Source of the DNA: Cyclospora cayetanensis
Lineage: Eukaryota > Apicomplexa > Conoidasida > Eucoccidiorida > Eimeriidae
Length of the DNA stretch: 64,000 nucleotides
Direction of reading: 5' to 3'
Assembly (NCBI RefSeq): GCF_002999335.1
Contig: NW_020312347.1
Span: 209,774 to 273,773 of the forward strand
Below, piece after piece: positions 45,433-58,448 of this stretch. The notes under the pieces were generated by a model, which saw only the letters and a program-made list of their open reading frames with translations, was not told the DNA's origin and did no database searches. Positions within the stretch are counted from its first letter, which is position 1; the number at the start of each line of letters is the position of its first letter. The position numbers were made by a program, and so were the translations under genes.

Positions 45433-48400
45433 TTAGGGCCTTGAAGGAACCCAGTCCGCCCCCTCTTCTTTCTGCCGTTGTCTCTGGATGCTGTGAATGT
45501 TACTGCCGCTTCTATTGCTGCTAGTGGGGCTTCTTAGGGGAGGGTTGGAGTAACACAGGGGACTTATTAGTCCGCAGGGGCCCCAAGGCCCCCCGATTCT
45601 GGAGACTCCTGGGGAGGGGCACCCCCGAGAGCACCCCCGAGCCGTCGACACGGCGGAGAAAGGAGGGGGCCTCCTGTCGGTGGGACAGATGTACCGGCTC
45701 TGAAGGGGGCTGCAAGCGTTAATGGGGGTCCGCATGAGGCCCTGATTGGCCGATACAGATGCTACGGAGGGGGAAATGAGCGACAAGGGGAAGCCTTGCT
45801 GCTGCAGCTGCAGGCGAAGACTGTGCCGCAGTTGCCCTCCCGCCTTCATAGGGCTGCCCGATCGTGGAGGCTGGCTATTCGAAGGCAAGGAGAACTCAGA
45901 GGGCGAAACAAACCTTGCTGCTGTGGGCGCTGGCCCCTGGTAGCCTGCCGCAGCAGGAACTAGCCGAGTGGTGCTGTCGCATCGCCTAAGCTCTCCATAG
46001 GGCCCGAGCCCTCCCCAATCGCTCTTAAGCCCGCTAGAGGGTGAGGGATTTCTTGAGGGCGTGTTAGCGTAGAGGGGAGGAAGGCCGCAGTGCACGGGGT
46101 AGGCCCCCAGGTGGCTCCCCGCTGCAGACGGCCTAAGGGGTCTCCAGTTATCCTTTGCAGGGGTGGGTGCCCTGAGGCTGGCGCCGCGCAGAGGCCCCAG
46201 CGTCTCCTTACTGTCTGCTGCTGAGGAACTCACTTTTGACTCGATCGCGAGAATATCCGCAGGGCACACCGCCTCCTCCGCAGAGGCCTGCCCAGACATG
46301 CCGCTGCCAAAGGCCTTCCCCCTGATGGGCGAGGAGCTGCGCCTCGTGCGGCTGAAGACTTTGCTGGTGCTGCCGCTGCTATTGCTGCGCGATGTGGCGC
46401 TGCAGGGGGCCCCCTCTGCAGCTGCTGCAGGAGAGGCAGTGCGCTGGTGCAAGCGTCTCGGCAGGAGGGGCCCCACTACGGGGGCCTGCTGCAGACCGCC
46501 CCCAGTGGGGGGCAGGTACTGGTACTGTACGTAGGCGCGGCCCGGGCACCCCGACGTCGTACAGCAGGGGCCCCCGCGGGGGGGGGGGCCCAGGGGCCTC
46601 CCCACTACCGAAAGATCCACGGCAGACACAGACCCCGCCAGCCCTCCCTTAGAGGGCCGCACGGGCGCAGCAGAAGCAGATTTCAAGGCCGGCAAGAGCG
46701 TTGACGCGGACGCTGACGCATTGAGAAGCCCCACGGGGGGCCCCGAAGGCGGGTGAGAGCCACCACTCGGGGGGCCTCGGCGCCTAGAAGAGGGGCCCCC
46801 GCTGGTGTGGAGCTGCCGGTGCCGCAGAGGCGGCAAGACGACCCCCGGCTTGGGCCCTGCACCCCCATCGCAGAACGCCTCACAGGGCCCCAAGCCCCCA
46901 CTGGGGGGCATGCAGTACCTCCAGCCCCCACCCTCCCCGCTGCAGAGGCTCTGACGCTGCCTCTGCCGCAGCTGCACTTGAGCAGCGGGCAGCAGCACAG
47001 CGCCTCGGACGCGTTCAACTGGAGGAAACGGCTGCGGCTCCGAAGGCGGCGAGCTCCTCGACCCGCTGCCCCACAGCGCCTTGGCCTTGCTTGAAACTCC
47101 ATGAAGGGGGGGCAGCACGTGAACGGGGGGGCCCCCTGGCGGGGCGCCTTCTGCTGCTGCGGCCTGACGCAGCAGCGCGCCGCTTTTCTCGGGGGCAGCA
47201 GGGCGCTCCTCGGGAGTGGGGGCCCTTGGGCGGCGTGCCGGCGTCTCGGGAAGAGGAGTTTCCACCATTTCCAGCGGCCTGACCTTCTCCGAGGGCACCC
47301 CTTTGGGTGGGGCTGGAGCTGCACACGGCTTTTGAGCGCGAAGATGCCCTGTGGGAAGAAGAAGGCAACAACAAACGGGGGACGGCTCTGAGAAGGGGAA
47401 TGGGGTGCAGGAGGAGAGAGCACGTGTCTATGTATATGTATATGTATATATATATATATATACATGCATGTGCATATATCTATATGTATGTATCCATGTA
47501 TGTATGTATATATGTATCTACGTATGTATCTATATCCATGTACGTATGTATGTATGTATCTATGTATGTATCTATGTATGTATGCACATATAGTGTGGTG
47601 TGTGTGGTGGTGCAGCAAAACTAGGAAGGCCCGTGACAGACGCCTCCTCAAGAGGCCGTGTAGCATTTTCTTCAGCCCCGTGGGCTTGTAAAATACGCAG
47701 GATCAGAGAGCCTAGAAGTGTCTCTCTGTTACACGAGGGCCTCGAAAGGGGGTGCGGGGGTGGGGGGGCCCTCTGACTACCCGCAGCAAAGCGCTTACTT
47801 CGATGCGCATTCAGCACACCTTCCGTAAAGGTCCCAAGGTTTTCTCTGAGCCGCTCAATCTGAGCCTTAAGGTTCTCCAGCTGTGTCTCACTGCTACGGG
47901 AAGGAGAGCCGGAGTGGCCAAGGGCCTCCCCCTTCGCAGCTGCTTCAAAGGAGCCTGGAGGTGGCCCTTCTGACGCCAGTTGAGCTATTACGGAGGTGGA
48001 CGGCGCCCTTTCCGCTGCAGACTGCTCTACTGTAGCTGAGGGGGCTTTTGACAAGTACAGACTTTCGCTTGCTTCTGGCCAAAGCTGCGAAGGCCGCTCC
48101 CTAAATTTGGGAGACAGAGAGGCAGCAGCAGCAGCGCCGGCCGAAGCGGCGCGGCAGAGCGACACCGCCTTCTGCAGGCGCTGCTGGAGCTCCTGCAGCA
48201 CATGCCAAAGACAGAGGCCTTTTCTGGGCGCAACATGAAAATCCCCTCCCCAGAACGAAGCAGCAGCAAGCCTCGTGTCTGCAGAGACGCCGTTGTTGCT
48301 GCCCTCTGGAACCCTCAAGGGCCAAAGTGCAGCATATGCGGCACTGTGGAGGACTACGCGGTAGGCCATACCTGCTGCAAGGCGTCGTCGAGAGCCTCTC

Positions 48401-50391
48401 CCTCCGTCTGAACGGCATCACTCAGCGCAGCAAACAGTGCCCGCATCCTTGTATCAGACAGGCCTCCTTGCACTCTACCATTCGCCTCAGTCTTCTGCAA
48501 AGGCACAAAAAGCGCAAGACCAAAAAGCGCGGCTCGCTTTTGCTCCTGACGTCGGCGCTTCACAGACACGGCAGTTTCAGTAAACGGAGGCCCTATCATG
48601 AAAGAAAATCCTCGCCCCCGGTATAGACACCCCGCGCATACAACGCACACACCTCCACGGCCAGACTGCACGATCTGGCCCCGCTCACTTACTTCTGCCT
48701 GCATCTTCGGAAGGGGCCGCATTCGCCGTTCAAAAAAGCCCTCAAGGATCTCCTCAGCAATAGCAACTGCTCCTCTTAGGCCTTCACATTCCCCATTCAG
48801 CGTCTCCTGGGAAGACACACACGTCTTCAACCCCAACTCCACACATGAACGTCTAAACAGCCGTGCCACTCCGTTCTGCACACGGACAGCCCAAAAGGCA
48901 AGGCAGCCCGCCACCGCATTTGGAGCTTGTACCCCTAAGCATATATCATAGCCAGCCTAACCAGTTGCTGAATGAGGATTTCATTTGCCCGCTTGAGCTC
49001 CTGATTCTGCTCTGTCTTGGCCCGTATATCCGCATGGTACTGCCTCTTGAGGATTTGCTCAATCTGAAAGCTCTCCTCTGCCATCACGCGCTAGAAAACA
49101 GCAAAGCACAAAGCGGAAACGAGAGAATCCGTGGTAGCCAACCCTGAAGGCTCCGCAGGCCTCTGCCTCCCTCTCTCTCCTTCATTCTCTTTCTCCCAAG
49201 CGCAAAACTCGAATCCTCTAGACCCTACAGCGCCCCACCTTTTCCGCTTCTTGTGCCTGGACCTTTGTCGAAAGCCTCAGCACTTGCTGCATGAGATCAT
49301 CTGTGTCTCCCTGCAAATACACCGCAAGAAGCGCTAGGGTGGTATGATGAGCGCGTCTACTGGAGCACATATCCAATCATCTATCTGTCTATCCACCACA
49401 CGTCACCAGTCGGCTATGCCCCGGCAATGCAGAAGTATACCAATTCTAGGGGGTCTTCCCAAGCGTCAGTTCCTCTCGGGATATCCAGCGTCTGCATGCG
49501 TTGCTGCAGCACCGCAGCAAGCAAGCCACAACAAGTGAGGTCGCAGGATCGGAATAGATCCTAAAGATGCAGCCGAGTAACTGCAAAAAACTCTCTCTAT
49601 ACGTAGTCGCAACAAACCCCCAAAGTCCTCTGGCTCCGTACCTCATGCGCCTTCTGCAGATTAAGCCCCAAACGCCCCCTCTGCCCTTTGGCGTCCTCCT
49701 CCCGCTGCTGCTCGGCCTGCTGCAACATATTCATGAAACTCCCGGCTGGCGAAAGCAGACGCCGAACCGAACTGGGGGGCCCCAGGGGCCCCCCCAGGGC
49801 CTCCTCAGGCGCTTCGGTGGTGAAGGGTGCAACATCAGCAGACCTTCTTTTGGTGGACAGTGCAGCCTCCAAAGACGCAGAAATTGCATTCGACGAAGCT
49901 GACGCTGCTGCTGCTGCTGCTGCCGCATTGGCAGGAGGACAGTAGCAGCCCTCATTGGGAGGTGGAGGGGTCGATGGGAGCCTCGTTAGGCCCCCTCTGT
50001 CAGCAACTGCTTCAAAAGCGCCTGTCCCCTCGTGATGCGCATCTTCGGCCCGCAGTACAACTTCTGGTGCATCTTCGACGGCTGGCACAGGCTTTGGCGG
50101 GAGGGCCTGCCCTTTGGTGTTTGCTCCGTGGGGTCGGCGTTGCTCGAATTGAGGGGGAGGAGCGGCTTCAAACACACTACTTGGTGCTGGCTCTGCATCT
50201 GCCGCTGTCAATACTGTTCCTGCATCATCTGCATCTGCTGCTGCGGGGGGTGCTGCTGCTGCTGCTGACAGAGACAGGAATGGAGGCAACGCAGCAGCCG
50301 CGGCCGGAGAAGCTGAGGATCCCTCATCCTCTACTTCGCACGGAGCGCCCCCTCCCCCCCCTATCCTCGATGCAAGTTCTGATGATGCCAT
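45433..50391 (-). CDS. large coiled-coil protein with low-complexity ends (eight or more exons)
   Basis: Minus-strand exons with phase-matching GT-AG borders: 49642-50391 (start ATG 50391, with an in-frame TAA directly upstream), 49239-49310, 48962-49090, 48693-48875, 48372-48494, 47799-48192, a smaller exon at about 47640-47725, and a last exon from about 47300 to the stop at 45433. Exon 1 is Ala/Pro/Glu-rich and ends in a helix (MNMLQQAEQQREEDAKGQRG). Exons 2-6 are mostly predicted coiled coil with many Glu, Gln and Lys (IEQILKRQYHADIRAKTEQN; LENLKAQIERLRENLGTFTE). The final 600 residues are Pro, Ser, Gly and Arg-rich without a domain. This is the layout of a cytoskeletal or centrosomal scaffold, but I recognise no named family. 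The last junction is uncertain because a TATG microsatellite lies in the intron. Confidence 0.65.
47427..47591. repeat. TATG/TATC microsatellite
   Basis: About 165 bp of TATG, TATC and TATA units, lying in the last intron of the 45433-50391 gene. It creates Met/Tyr/Val-rich spurious frames on the plus strand. Confidence 0.9.
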
Positions 50392-51229
50392 TTAACCAAA
50401 CTCTACAGCCAAGGACTGGGAAGCCGTTGAATCTGTCGGGCAGCAATCGGGGAGGCAGCTGTGCAGGGGCACCCAGGTCTGGTGTACCTCCAGAGGGGCA
50501 CCCCTGCAAATTGTTGCTGCCGGTTCAAGAGGAGGCTGCAAGGAAGGCACCGAAGCTGGGCTCATACAAGATGAACCCCTCCAGCAGCCCAACAGACTTA
50601 CTGCTCCACCGCTTATCGTGGCCAGCAACAAACGACACGCTTTCCCCGTAGATCAGCTTCGCTTCCCCGCCAAGGATGCAGATTTGTTCGAAAACGCAAA
50701 GGAAGGGATCCGATGAAAGCATGCCACGTCAATAAGCACGCGATGAGCGCTCGTGTCTGCGGGCAGGTTGCTGCGGCGCGCGCATCTGCGGCTTCCAAAA
50801 AGAGCATTCGAGTCTCACTTATCAATTCACTCCATGCATGTATCCAACTTTTACGCTTTAGCAAAGAATCAGTGCAAAATGAACGACGCGAAATCCGTGC
50901 AGCACCACCTGACCGCCGCAGCCGAAACCGGCGGCCGGCCTCGAAGTACTCAGGACAAGCTGAGCTGTACATGCATCTCGTGGAGGCCCTCGTATTGCCG
51001 ATCATAGTAGGCTCCCGGTTTATTTCGCCTTTCCTCCGCCAAAGCGCAAACCCCTCTCTCAGGGGTTGTTCGCACAAATACACTTCTTCAGGCACGGGCC
51101 CCTCGCCCGTGGTTCCGCTGTGGACGCAGGTGTTGCGGGCGTTCCTAATATCGGGGGGCCCCCAACCCTCTACCGTACACTGCTCTCTTGAATCCTTGCG
51201 TATCCGTCTAGTTCGTCTTGCCAAAACTT
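50392..51229. other. intergenic between divergent coiled-coil and PIG-W genes
   Basis: A minus-strand piece at 50620-50720 (ILGGEAKLIYGESVSFVAGH) ends in a good donor (GTAAGT). It could be an untranslated or alternative 5' exon of the coiled-coil gene, but an in-frame stop before ATG 50391 argues against it being coding there. Confidence 0.35.
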
Positions 51230-52699
51230 ATGGACTCAGCTACCACGCTCTTGGGTGTGCCCTCATCCTGGGGCCCCCCTTCCACACTGTCTTCTTTTCT
51301 ACTGCAGGCTGTCGCCTGTCCAGCTCCCTGGTCCCCGAATTATGTATCTCCCACCATCCGCGGCTCATTTGTCACTGCCGGATTTCCTCTGCGGCAGCCT
51401 CCTCCTCTAGGGGCCCCCGAAGGGGACGCCCGCCAGGGGGGAGGCCTTGAGGCCCTCGGGCAAATCCTCGCAGACTGCACTCTCACGGCTACAACCGCGC
51501 AGTATCAGAAAATCCTGACATTCGGCAGCTACGACAAATATGCCAAGCCCGATCTGCTCGAGCTGTTGCTGTGCATTACGCTAATCGGTGTACGTCTCCT
51601 AGAGCCGATACAGGTGTATTATCCCATCTGCTGTCGCAGCAGCCAGAATTCACGTCTGGCCGCTGAAAAAAGAAGCCGTGTGGGCGTAGCCACTGCCTGA
51701 GTGCATAGCGGCTGCTGCTGCCGCCGTCTCCCGCCCTCCCCTACGACGCACATTGACTCTGCTAGCGGTTTTGCCGTATGTGTGCCTTCGACAACTGCTT
51801 CTCGCAGTGCTGCCCCTTGACGTCGAACCATCTCCGTCTCTTTATTACGAGGCAGCTGGGAGATTCCGCAGCAGGCCACTCTTCTGCCAGCCTGCTCTTT
51901 CGCGTCTTGCACAAGATCTTCGCTCCTCTTTTTCTCTACTGCTTCGTTTCGCTCTGGCTGTGCCTCCCAAACGACGTCTCTCTACCCCTCCTAGTGGCAA
52001 CAGCTGCTGCCTCCGCCTCCCTCCTTTCCCTTCCCGCACTCTCCCCAGACACTCTGAGCGCATTTATTTGTTGCTTCCTCTTCCCATGCTACGCCTTCGT
52101 CTTCCCACTGTCGATCGGCCCTCTCGTGAGCTCCCAGCTCCTCTTCTGCCTCCTTGTGGCGCTTCTGTAAGGAGTCAACAGCGAACCTCGGAACGCCTGC
52201 TCTCTAATGTAGCAGGCTCTCAAAAGACTACACACACCCAATATCTTGCGGAAATCCATGGGGTGTCCTGTTGACCCGTAACAGCGGGGCGTAGCCTGGG
52301 CCGTCTTGAAACCACGACACCTGAGCTTCTTCCAACATCTGAACTTGCTTGCATGCATCGAAAAATTTCAACACTCCAAACCTTTCTCACAGCTCGTTAT
52401 GTTCGGATCTCAAATTCTTGCTTTTTGAGTTTAATGCACACGATTCACTTGGTTTTGCAGGGGTGTTGCTCTCCCTCGTTGCGCAGGTGCCGTGGCAGTC
52501 ACGGAAGTATCTCCATGAAGCGCCTGCTGTACGTGCACCTGCGGCTGCGGCTGTGCCAAAGGACAAGCGGTGCTAGCATAAAGTGCATGATCCGCTTCTG
52601 TGCATAGATTTTCTTGATCCCAGTTGAGCCAGCTGATGCTGTTGCTGCCCGAGCGGCGGCCGCCTCTCTGATGAGCCTCCACCCCGTGGCAGGGATACA

Positions 52700-52732
<33 letters not shown>

Positions 52733-55700
52733 ATCTTCCTGTTTCCGTATGCATGATGCCTCAGAAAAGACGGCGAAGTTTCAACGCTAAAGAAAGGGTG
52801 GGCCTCATCCCCTAGGGGTCCCAAGGCTGCGTAGTATTGCTGCGAGTCTTCCTGGTGCTGTTGCCTCTCCTTTGCATTCCTCGTGGTACCCGTCGTGTGC
52901 TGTCGCTGTAGGCATTTGTTACCGTTTGCGCACCATCGCTCAATGCAGATGATCGTCACATGTGTTGGTAAGAAGCTCCTTCCTGTCAGACGCGGGCTCT
53001 CCTAAGGCTCTTTAGCGCATGGCCGTTGGATGCTTTCCTGGAGGCTGCGAGTTTTCTGAATGCAGCGATCCTTGGTGTTGACTTTCTCACGTTTCCACGG
53101 AAATTTTGCAAGAGCGTCAACTCCGGAGTGACCCTTGTGAGTGTGGGCTTTGTGTGGGTTGTTTGCTGCGCGAAAAGCTAAAAGGCCAATGGATCCATTG
53201 GAACGTGAACCTTCAAACTGGCTCTGGCTAAGGTCTTGTGTTTGTACGGGTTTTCCGCAGATGGACTTGGGTGTTGGTGGCATTATCTTTACTTCTGGAA
53301 TGGTTTCGAGGCATGCGAAGGGTTAGCAGTTTGTAAATTTTAAACCGGAAGGACGTGTCTCTTTTCGCTTGCCCGATGCAGCTCGTTTCCCATCAGCGCC
53401 TTTCCCTTCTGTTTTGTGGGGAACGCTCTGCCAAATTAGTTCAGTACGAAGTGCATTATTGCCTCAGGCAGCCGTGAGAGCAGTGAGTCTTTCTGGAGCG
53501 CTTTACGCCGAGCGGCGTTGCAGAGCGGCGCCTTGGGTATCTTTGGGTTCGTTCGTCTCATCGTCATGGCGTCTACGAACCTCCATGTAGATTCACTTTC
53601 CTGTTGCTGCTGTTGTTGCTGCTGCTGTTGTCGCTGTTGCTGCCCCTTCTGAGGCTCCGCCCTAGTGGCCTTGCTGCTGCTTCTCCGTATCGCATCTGGT
53701 CTAAGCGTGTCGTGTCAAGGCGGTCTGTCTGCGCATGCGCCACCCTCCTTACTCTGTGGCCTTGCACCCCATCTACTGCCTCCCGTGTTGCGGCTTGGTG
53801 ACCTTTCAGGTTTCCGTTAGCGAATACGGCGTTCACTGGAATTTTTACATGACTCTCATGGTAGTTTTTGTCTGTGCGTCACACACGACGGGATGGCCTT
53901 GCACGGCCTCAAAGGCTAAACCTCCTTTTTCCGTGCACCGTGTTTCTCCTAAATCCTCAATCGCCAATGGCGTTTTACCGCGTTGGCACATAGAAGACTA
54001 CTTCCCGCAGGAAAACCAATTGTTAGACCTTCCCTCTTTGTTTGGGTGCGCAGTGGGGGAGGCCATCTGCATCTTGAGCGGTCACCCATACAAAGCGGGT
54101 ATCTGGGGCTTCTGTCTGCTTCTCCGTAAGACGCCTGACTTCCCGTGATGCCGACGACTTTGCGCTCTCGTACTCTTGTCTGCTTGCGCCTTCGGCGCGG
54201 GGCAAAAGCCACTCTGCGCGTCGGGTTACCCTCATTGGTTACTCTCCAGAAGCCCCTCCCCCACCTCACAAGAACCTCAAACCCTCAGCGCTGTGCAGCG
54301 TCTTGGCCCCCATCTGCTTGCCCCTGTCTCGGTTATTCCTCAGTTTATCAGTTCCTCGTGTCTGCTCTCGATTTGGATGAGTGGATGATGGAGGGCCCCC
54401 GCACCAGTAAGTTTCTCTACCTAGACCGCCAGCCTCGTACGCAGTGTCTTCTGGAGGCCACATGGCAGACGCCTTGTGTGTGTTTTGCCTGCAGACTTTT
54501 TTTCTGCAAACAGGGAGGGAATCATGGGTTCTCTAGGTGAGTGTGAGTCGTGCTTTTGCAATGATTGAGCAAGCCAGATTGGTCGGTTTAAATGCCGTTT
54601 CGCATGCCTACTTCTACGAGAGACGCACCCGCGCATGCCGCTGCACAATTGCATTGAATCATTTGCTGCTCCGCGTGCCCAACAGTCAAAAAAAGGGATG
54701 GGCGAGCTAACGCTTTCTAACCATTTCCGTCCAGAACATAAACGCAGCATGAATCCTAAGTGTCAAAAAAATGCGGGGCCAGAGGAGGCTCTTGTGCCTT
54801 CTCGCTCGACTCTGTGTACACCTGTGTAGTGGGGTGCGCGCCAAACACCCTAGTACATTGTGAGCACTTAAATGTGATTTTCAGGATTTTTATGCTTGTT
54901 CCTGATGGCAGTGGCTGTCGGCCACTTTATGGTAACGAGAGCTCCAATCCGAAGCAGCGAGGATTCTTCCAAGTTAGTGGTAGTGGCCGCTCACCTCTCG
55001 GATACGTGTTGAACTCCGCTTCTTGTTGTCCTCGCTGTACCGCATGTCCTGCGCTACGTTCGTCTCTACCCCTGTGTTCCTCTTCCGCTCACCCTTACGC
55101 ATCCCTTTATGTACCTCTATTTATTCGCCCCCCTTGCGCTTTTACTCATCTGCTGCGCGCTGACAATCCTTGTTTTCAATTCCCCGTTTGCTTGCAGGGC
55201 GGAAAATGAAAGCCGCAAACTGAGGCCCCTGTCTCTTGTCATACATCTCTTCTTGTAAGCTGCTGCTCCGTGTAATCCTTTCCCTTTTCCTAGCCCGTGG
55301 TCTCGCCGATTCGCGTTTACTGTTTTCCCCAGCTGGCAGTCCCCAAAACAACCGACTCTTCGCGCTGTTTTGCTAATGCATTGCTGCAGTGTGGTCCAGC
55401 AGACTAATTTCCCTCAGTGTATGTCTCTCTCACCTTTCGCTTGCCTCTCTGTTCAGTGCGTCTTTCCTGGTGCTTTCCTTTGGATTGCTGCTGCAAGAGG
55501 GCCTCTCCCTTCTGCCGCGGCGCCGCTTCGTTAATCTCACGTGGGTTGCTTTTGTTGGAGGCATTGAACTCTTCGCAGTAGGGATTTCAACTGCGTGTGA
55601 CGCACTCGCCGGTGAGACCTTTTTTGTACACCAGCAATGGGCTTTCATATTGAGAATTTTATTTAAGACCAAATCGCTGTGTATCTCCACACCGATTCTG

Positions 55701-56049
55701 CTATTGCTGGAAACAGATAGAAATATCCAGAGGAATATGTATCCTCACGATGCTTTGTCAGTCTCCGCTTCGAACCCTTCTCGTGCAAATTGGCTCCTGT
55801 CGTGTGCCACTGACCTGCGGTGTACGTGCAGCTCGCGTCGGCCACCAATGGGCCTTGCAGGGCACCAACAGCAATCAGTTGATTATATTTCTGTTAGCAA
55901 ATCTGTTCGTGGGCCTAGTAAACTTGTGTCTTCGTACCTTGCTTCTGCCGGCAATCCTTGTGTGGTTGATTATGACTGCCTACATGTCTATTCTATTCTT
56001 GTGCGCTCACCGCCTCGGGATAGCGGGCAAGCGTATCAAGCTAATTTGA
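51230..56049 (+). CDS. PIGW: GPI inositol acyltransferase PIG-W/GWT1 (twelve 3' exons solved; 5' part tentative)
   Basis: Acylates the inositol of GPI precursors in the ER membrane. Solved exons with consistent phases: 53016-53136, 53261-53321, 53382-53482, 53524-53586, 53810-53860, 54011-54125 (less sure), 54299-54406, 54495-54536, 54885-55005, 55198-55254, 55457-55611, 55832-56049. They hold the diagnostic blocks of the family in order: ILGVDFLTFPRKFCKS, MDLGVGGIIFTSGMVSR, LGIFGFVRLIV, VSEYGVHWNFYMTL, NFFSANREGIMGSLGGF, LPRRRFVNLTWVAF, NSNQLIIFLLANLFVGLVNL, alternating with hydrophobic helices. The N-terminal part is provisional: from ATG 51230, with YDKYAKPDLLELLLCITLIG as a likely first helix and a possible membrane exon at about 51830-52170. 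Confidence 0.88.
52702..52731. repeat. (TG)15 microsatellite in a PIG-W intron
   Basis: Uninterrupted TG dinucleotide run about 285 bp upstream of the first solved PIG-W exon. Confidence 0.95.
53602..53650 (+). repeat. CTG/TTG repeat inside a PIG-W intron
   Basis: CTG/TTG run giving a tempting poly-leucine frame. It lies between donor GTAGAT (53587) and acceptor TTTCAG (53809), so it is spliced out in the model. Confidence 0.8.
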
Positions 56050-58448
56050 AGTTCTCTGCAACGGAACTTAACTGGCGATCGGCTGGGGGCTTCTGCAAGT
56101 CGATAAGACAGGATGTGTTTCTGCATACAACTGCAGCTGCTCTGTCGTCACTCGCAGCTGCCTGTTGCTGTTATTAGTGGTTTTGAATGTAGATAGCAGA
56201 AGATCTAATTACTGTTCGATGTGCAGCATACTGCTTCCGAAGTGTGAGTACAATGAGAGACGAAGTATAGGAGCATGAGTGTACAATGTAGTTGAAGTAA
56301 CATGAGCTTACGCCGCTAGCTGTATTTTTCTCCCCTCCGTCCATATGGAGCTCGGGACGTAGGTGCATGTGTTTCAATATCACTACTTGGATTGCAATAA
56401 AGGAAAACTTCGCAGTCAAGCCTATAGCTATAACAGTTATTGACTGGTGTGGCAGGCAAAGCGGAACGTGGATAGGTACATGACGCATATATTTCATGGA
56501 GCACGGTTGCCATCTTTGTATGCGAGTTCATGTGCATACACCGTTTGTGTGCGTGCTAAGTTACTGCGTACCGGACTGTGCAGGCAGGCATACTTGGACA
56601 GCCAGGGTGCTCAGCACTGGGCCCTCGGACTTCCCATAGATTAGCGACATTGGGAAGTGGCGACAGGGTTGAGAAAAACGAGAGCACTTTCGAAATTGAC
56701 GACCAAGCTTTTGTTGAAGTCTTGTCCGCTTTATGGACAGACTAGAACAGGCGATGCATCAAAAGTTCCCCGTCGGAAAACCCAGGGGCTATCGAACCTC
56801 AGGTCAGCGCTTTATCCGTGGAATGGTTGTAAATCACAACACAGAAGAACAGGAATATAAGATTTAAGCAAGGTCAATGGAAAGAGAGAAAGGAAGCAAT
56901 CCAGGAGGAGCGGGCGAACAGCCGTATAGAGACGTTTACAAACAGCCTTTAGTAAGGGTTGCAATTTATCGGATGCTAAAGAGGTACTAAGGTGCCTTTC
57001 CCGGTAAAATCAAGTGCAAAACAGCCATAGCAAATGAGTAAACGAAGTGATTATTCTGCATGCAGCATTACAAAATGTGTTCGAACGTCGGCGTTGGCAA
57101 TGCCCCAAACCGAAGTGTTCTTTTACGCCTGCAAGCATACTACGGGAAGAAAATACAGCAGCATGAAGGCCGCAATATTATGCAAGTAGAAAGCAATATC
57201 GTTTTTCGAGTGACTGTCTCGCTCGTCAGGTGTGCATGCGGTCTCGGGGACTGGGGCTCCTCCCTTGCAGGAACAGGAAGACTTCAAACCATAGAAAACG
57301 CATCAGTATGTCCATTTATATGTGCATGCGGGCGTGTTTAAAGTCATTTGGAGATAGTTTTTCGTGGTGGAAGCACACTGCGGGTCTCTCCCAGCATCCG
57401 CATTCCCTTCACTCCATGCCTTGGCGCAACCTTCGTTGTCCCTTTTCCGCCTCTCCGCACGCATGCCTCTCTCCCTCCGCTTCGCGTAATTGTCCCTTAA
57501 CTCAGCCGCCTGAACCACCAAAGACCCCTCCTCTAATCTATTGGCATTTCCCGTGTTGATACGTCATGGGGTCCTAGGGCCTTGGCAAGCCTTTGAACCA
57601 TGTTCTTCCTTTCTCCTCTTCTGCTTCGCAGCCACAGCAAACGGCTGCTCGTGCAGCTGAAAAGTGCAGCCCTTTCCAACTTTTACTACATGACTCACAA
57701 ATCCCCTGCCAAGAAGAATACAAGGATTGCCCTAAGAAAATATGATCCCAGAGCGGGACAGCACGTGTAAGCCACGAACGCTGAATCGCAGACCGTAGAG
57801 TCTCCATGAGGCACTGCGAAGAACGTACTCTTAATAATGGGTTTGCTGCGTGTACTGGGTGCACACATTTTCCAACGGGGGAAATGGCTTGTCATGCCTC
57901 TCGTCAACTGTAGTTTCACCCTGAGGCGCATGCAGTGCAGCTTGTGACCCTGACGCTGCCCAGAGGGGCGTCATACCCATTGTGATACCGACCTCTAACA
58001 TGTAACTCTTTGAATGTTTGCATTCCTGTATTGTCGTGCTAGCTTGGAAGAAAAACTATTGCAGTTGGAGCGAAAATAGGAGTGGGGAAGCCAAGGGCTT
58101 AAGTGCACGTTGGATGGCTTTCTTAAGGAAAACCTTTGACATCTTCAGAATCAGGCTTCTCTATAGTTTGAAGGAGAGATAATTCAAACAGACACGTGGG
58201 AATGCAGCCGCGGAGCCACCTGAGCGAGCCCCAAGTGCTCCTCTCGTGCAGGCACTTCATGCGGCCTCTCAAATATTTTGAATACGCCAGCGGTATACAA
58301 GGAGTCTATCTTATTCAAAGGAGGGCAGCCTCCGTCTAACTTCTGGCTTGATATACTTGGTTGTGAAACTACATGCTTGACCAAACCGTTCGAGTATATG
58401 TGTGCTTATCCTGTTTTGTTCTTTTCACCTTTTTCGTTTGTACCGCAG
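56050..58448. other. gene-poor, no gene seen
   Basis: Short frames on both strands, none with domains. 3' untranslated sequence of PIG-W is expected in the first few hundred bases. Confidence 0.4.

Noticed and set aside
46683..47666. 327-codon minus frame in the coiled-coil gene's last part
   Set aside because: It starts in microsatellite DNA and reads Arg/Pro-rich noise; the neighbouring 45433-47298 frame is longer and better placed.
47307..47691. Met/Tyr/Val-rich plus-strand frames
   Set aside because: Translation of the TATG/TATC microsatellite.
53604..53801. Plus-strand frame starting with poly-leucine
   Set aside because: It lies between a donor and an acceptor that join PIG-W exons in the correct phase; the leucines come from a CTG repeat in the intron.
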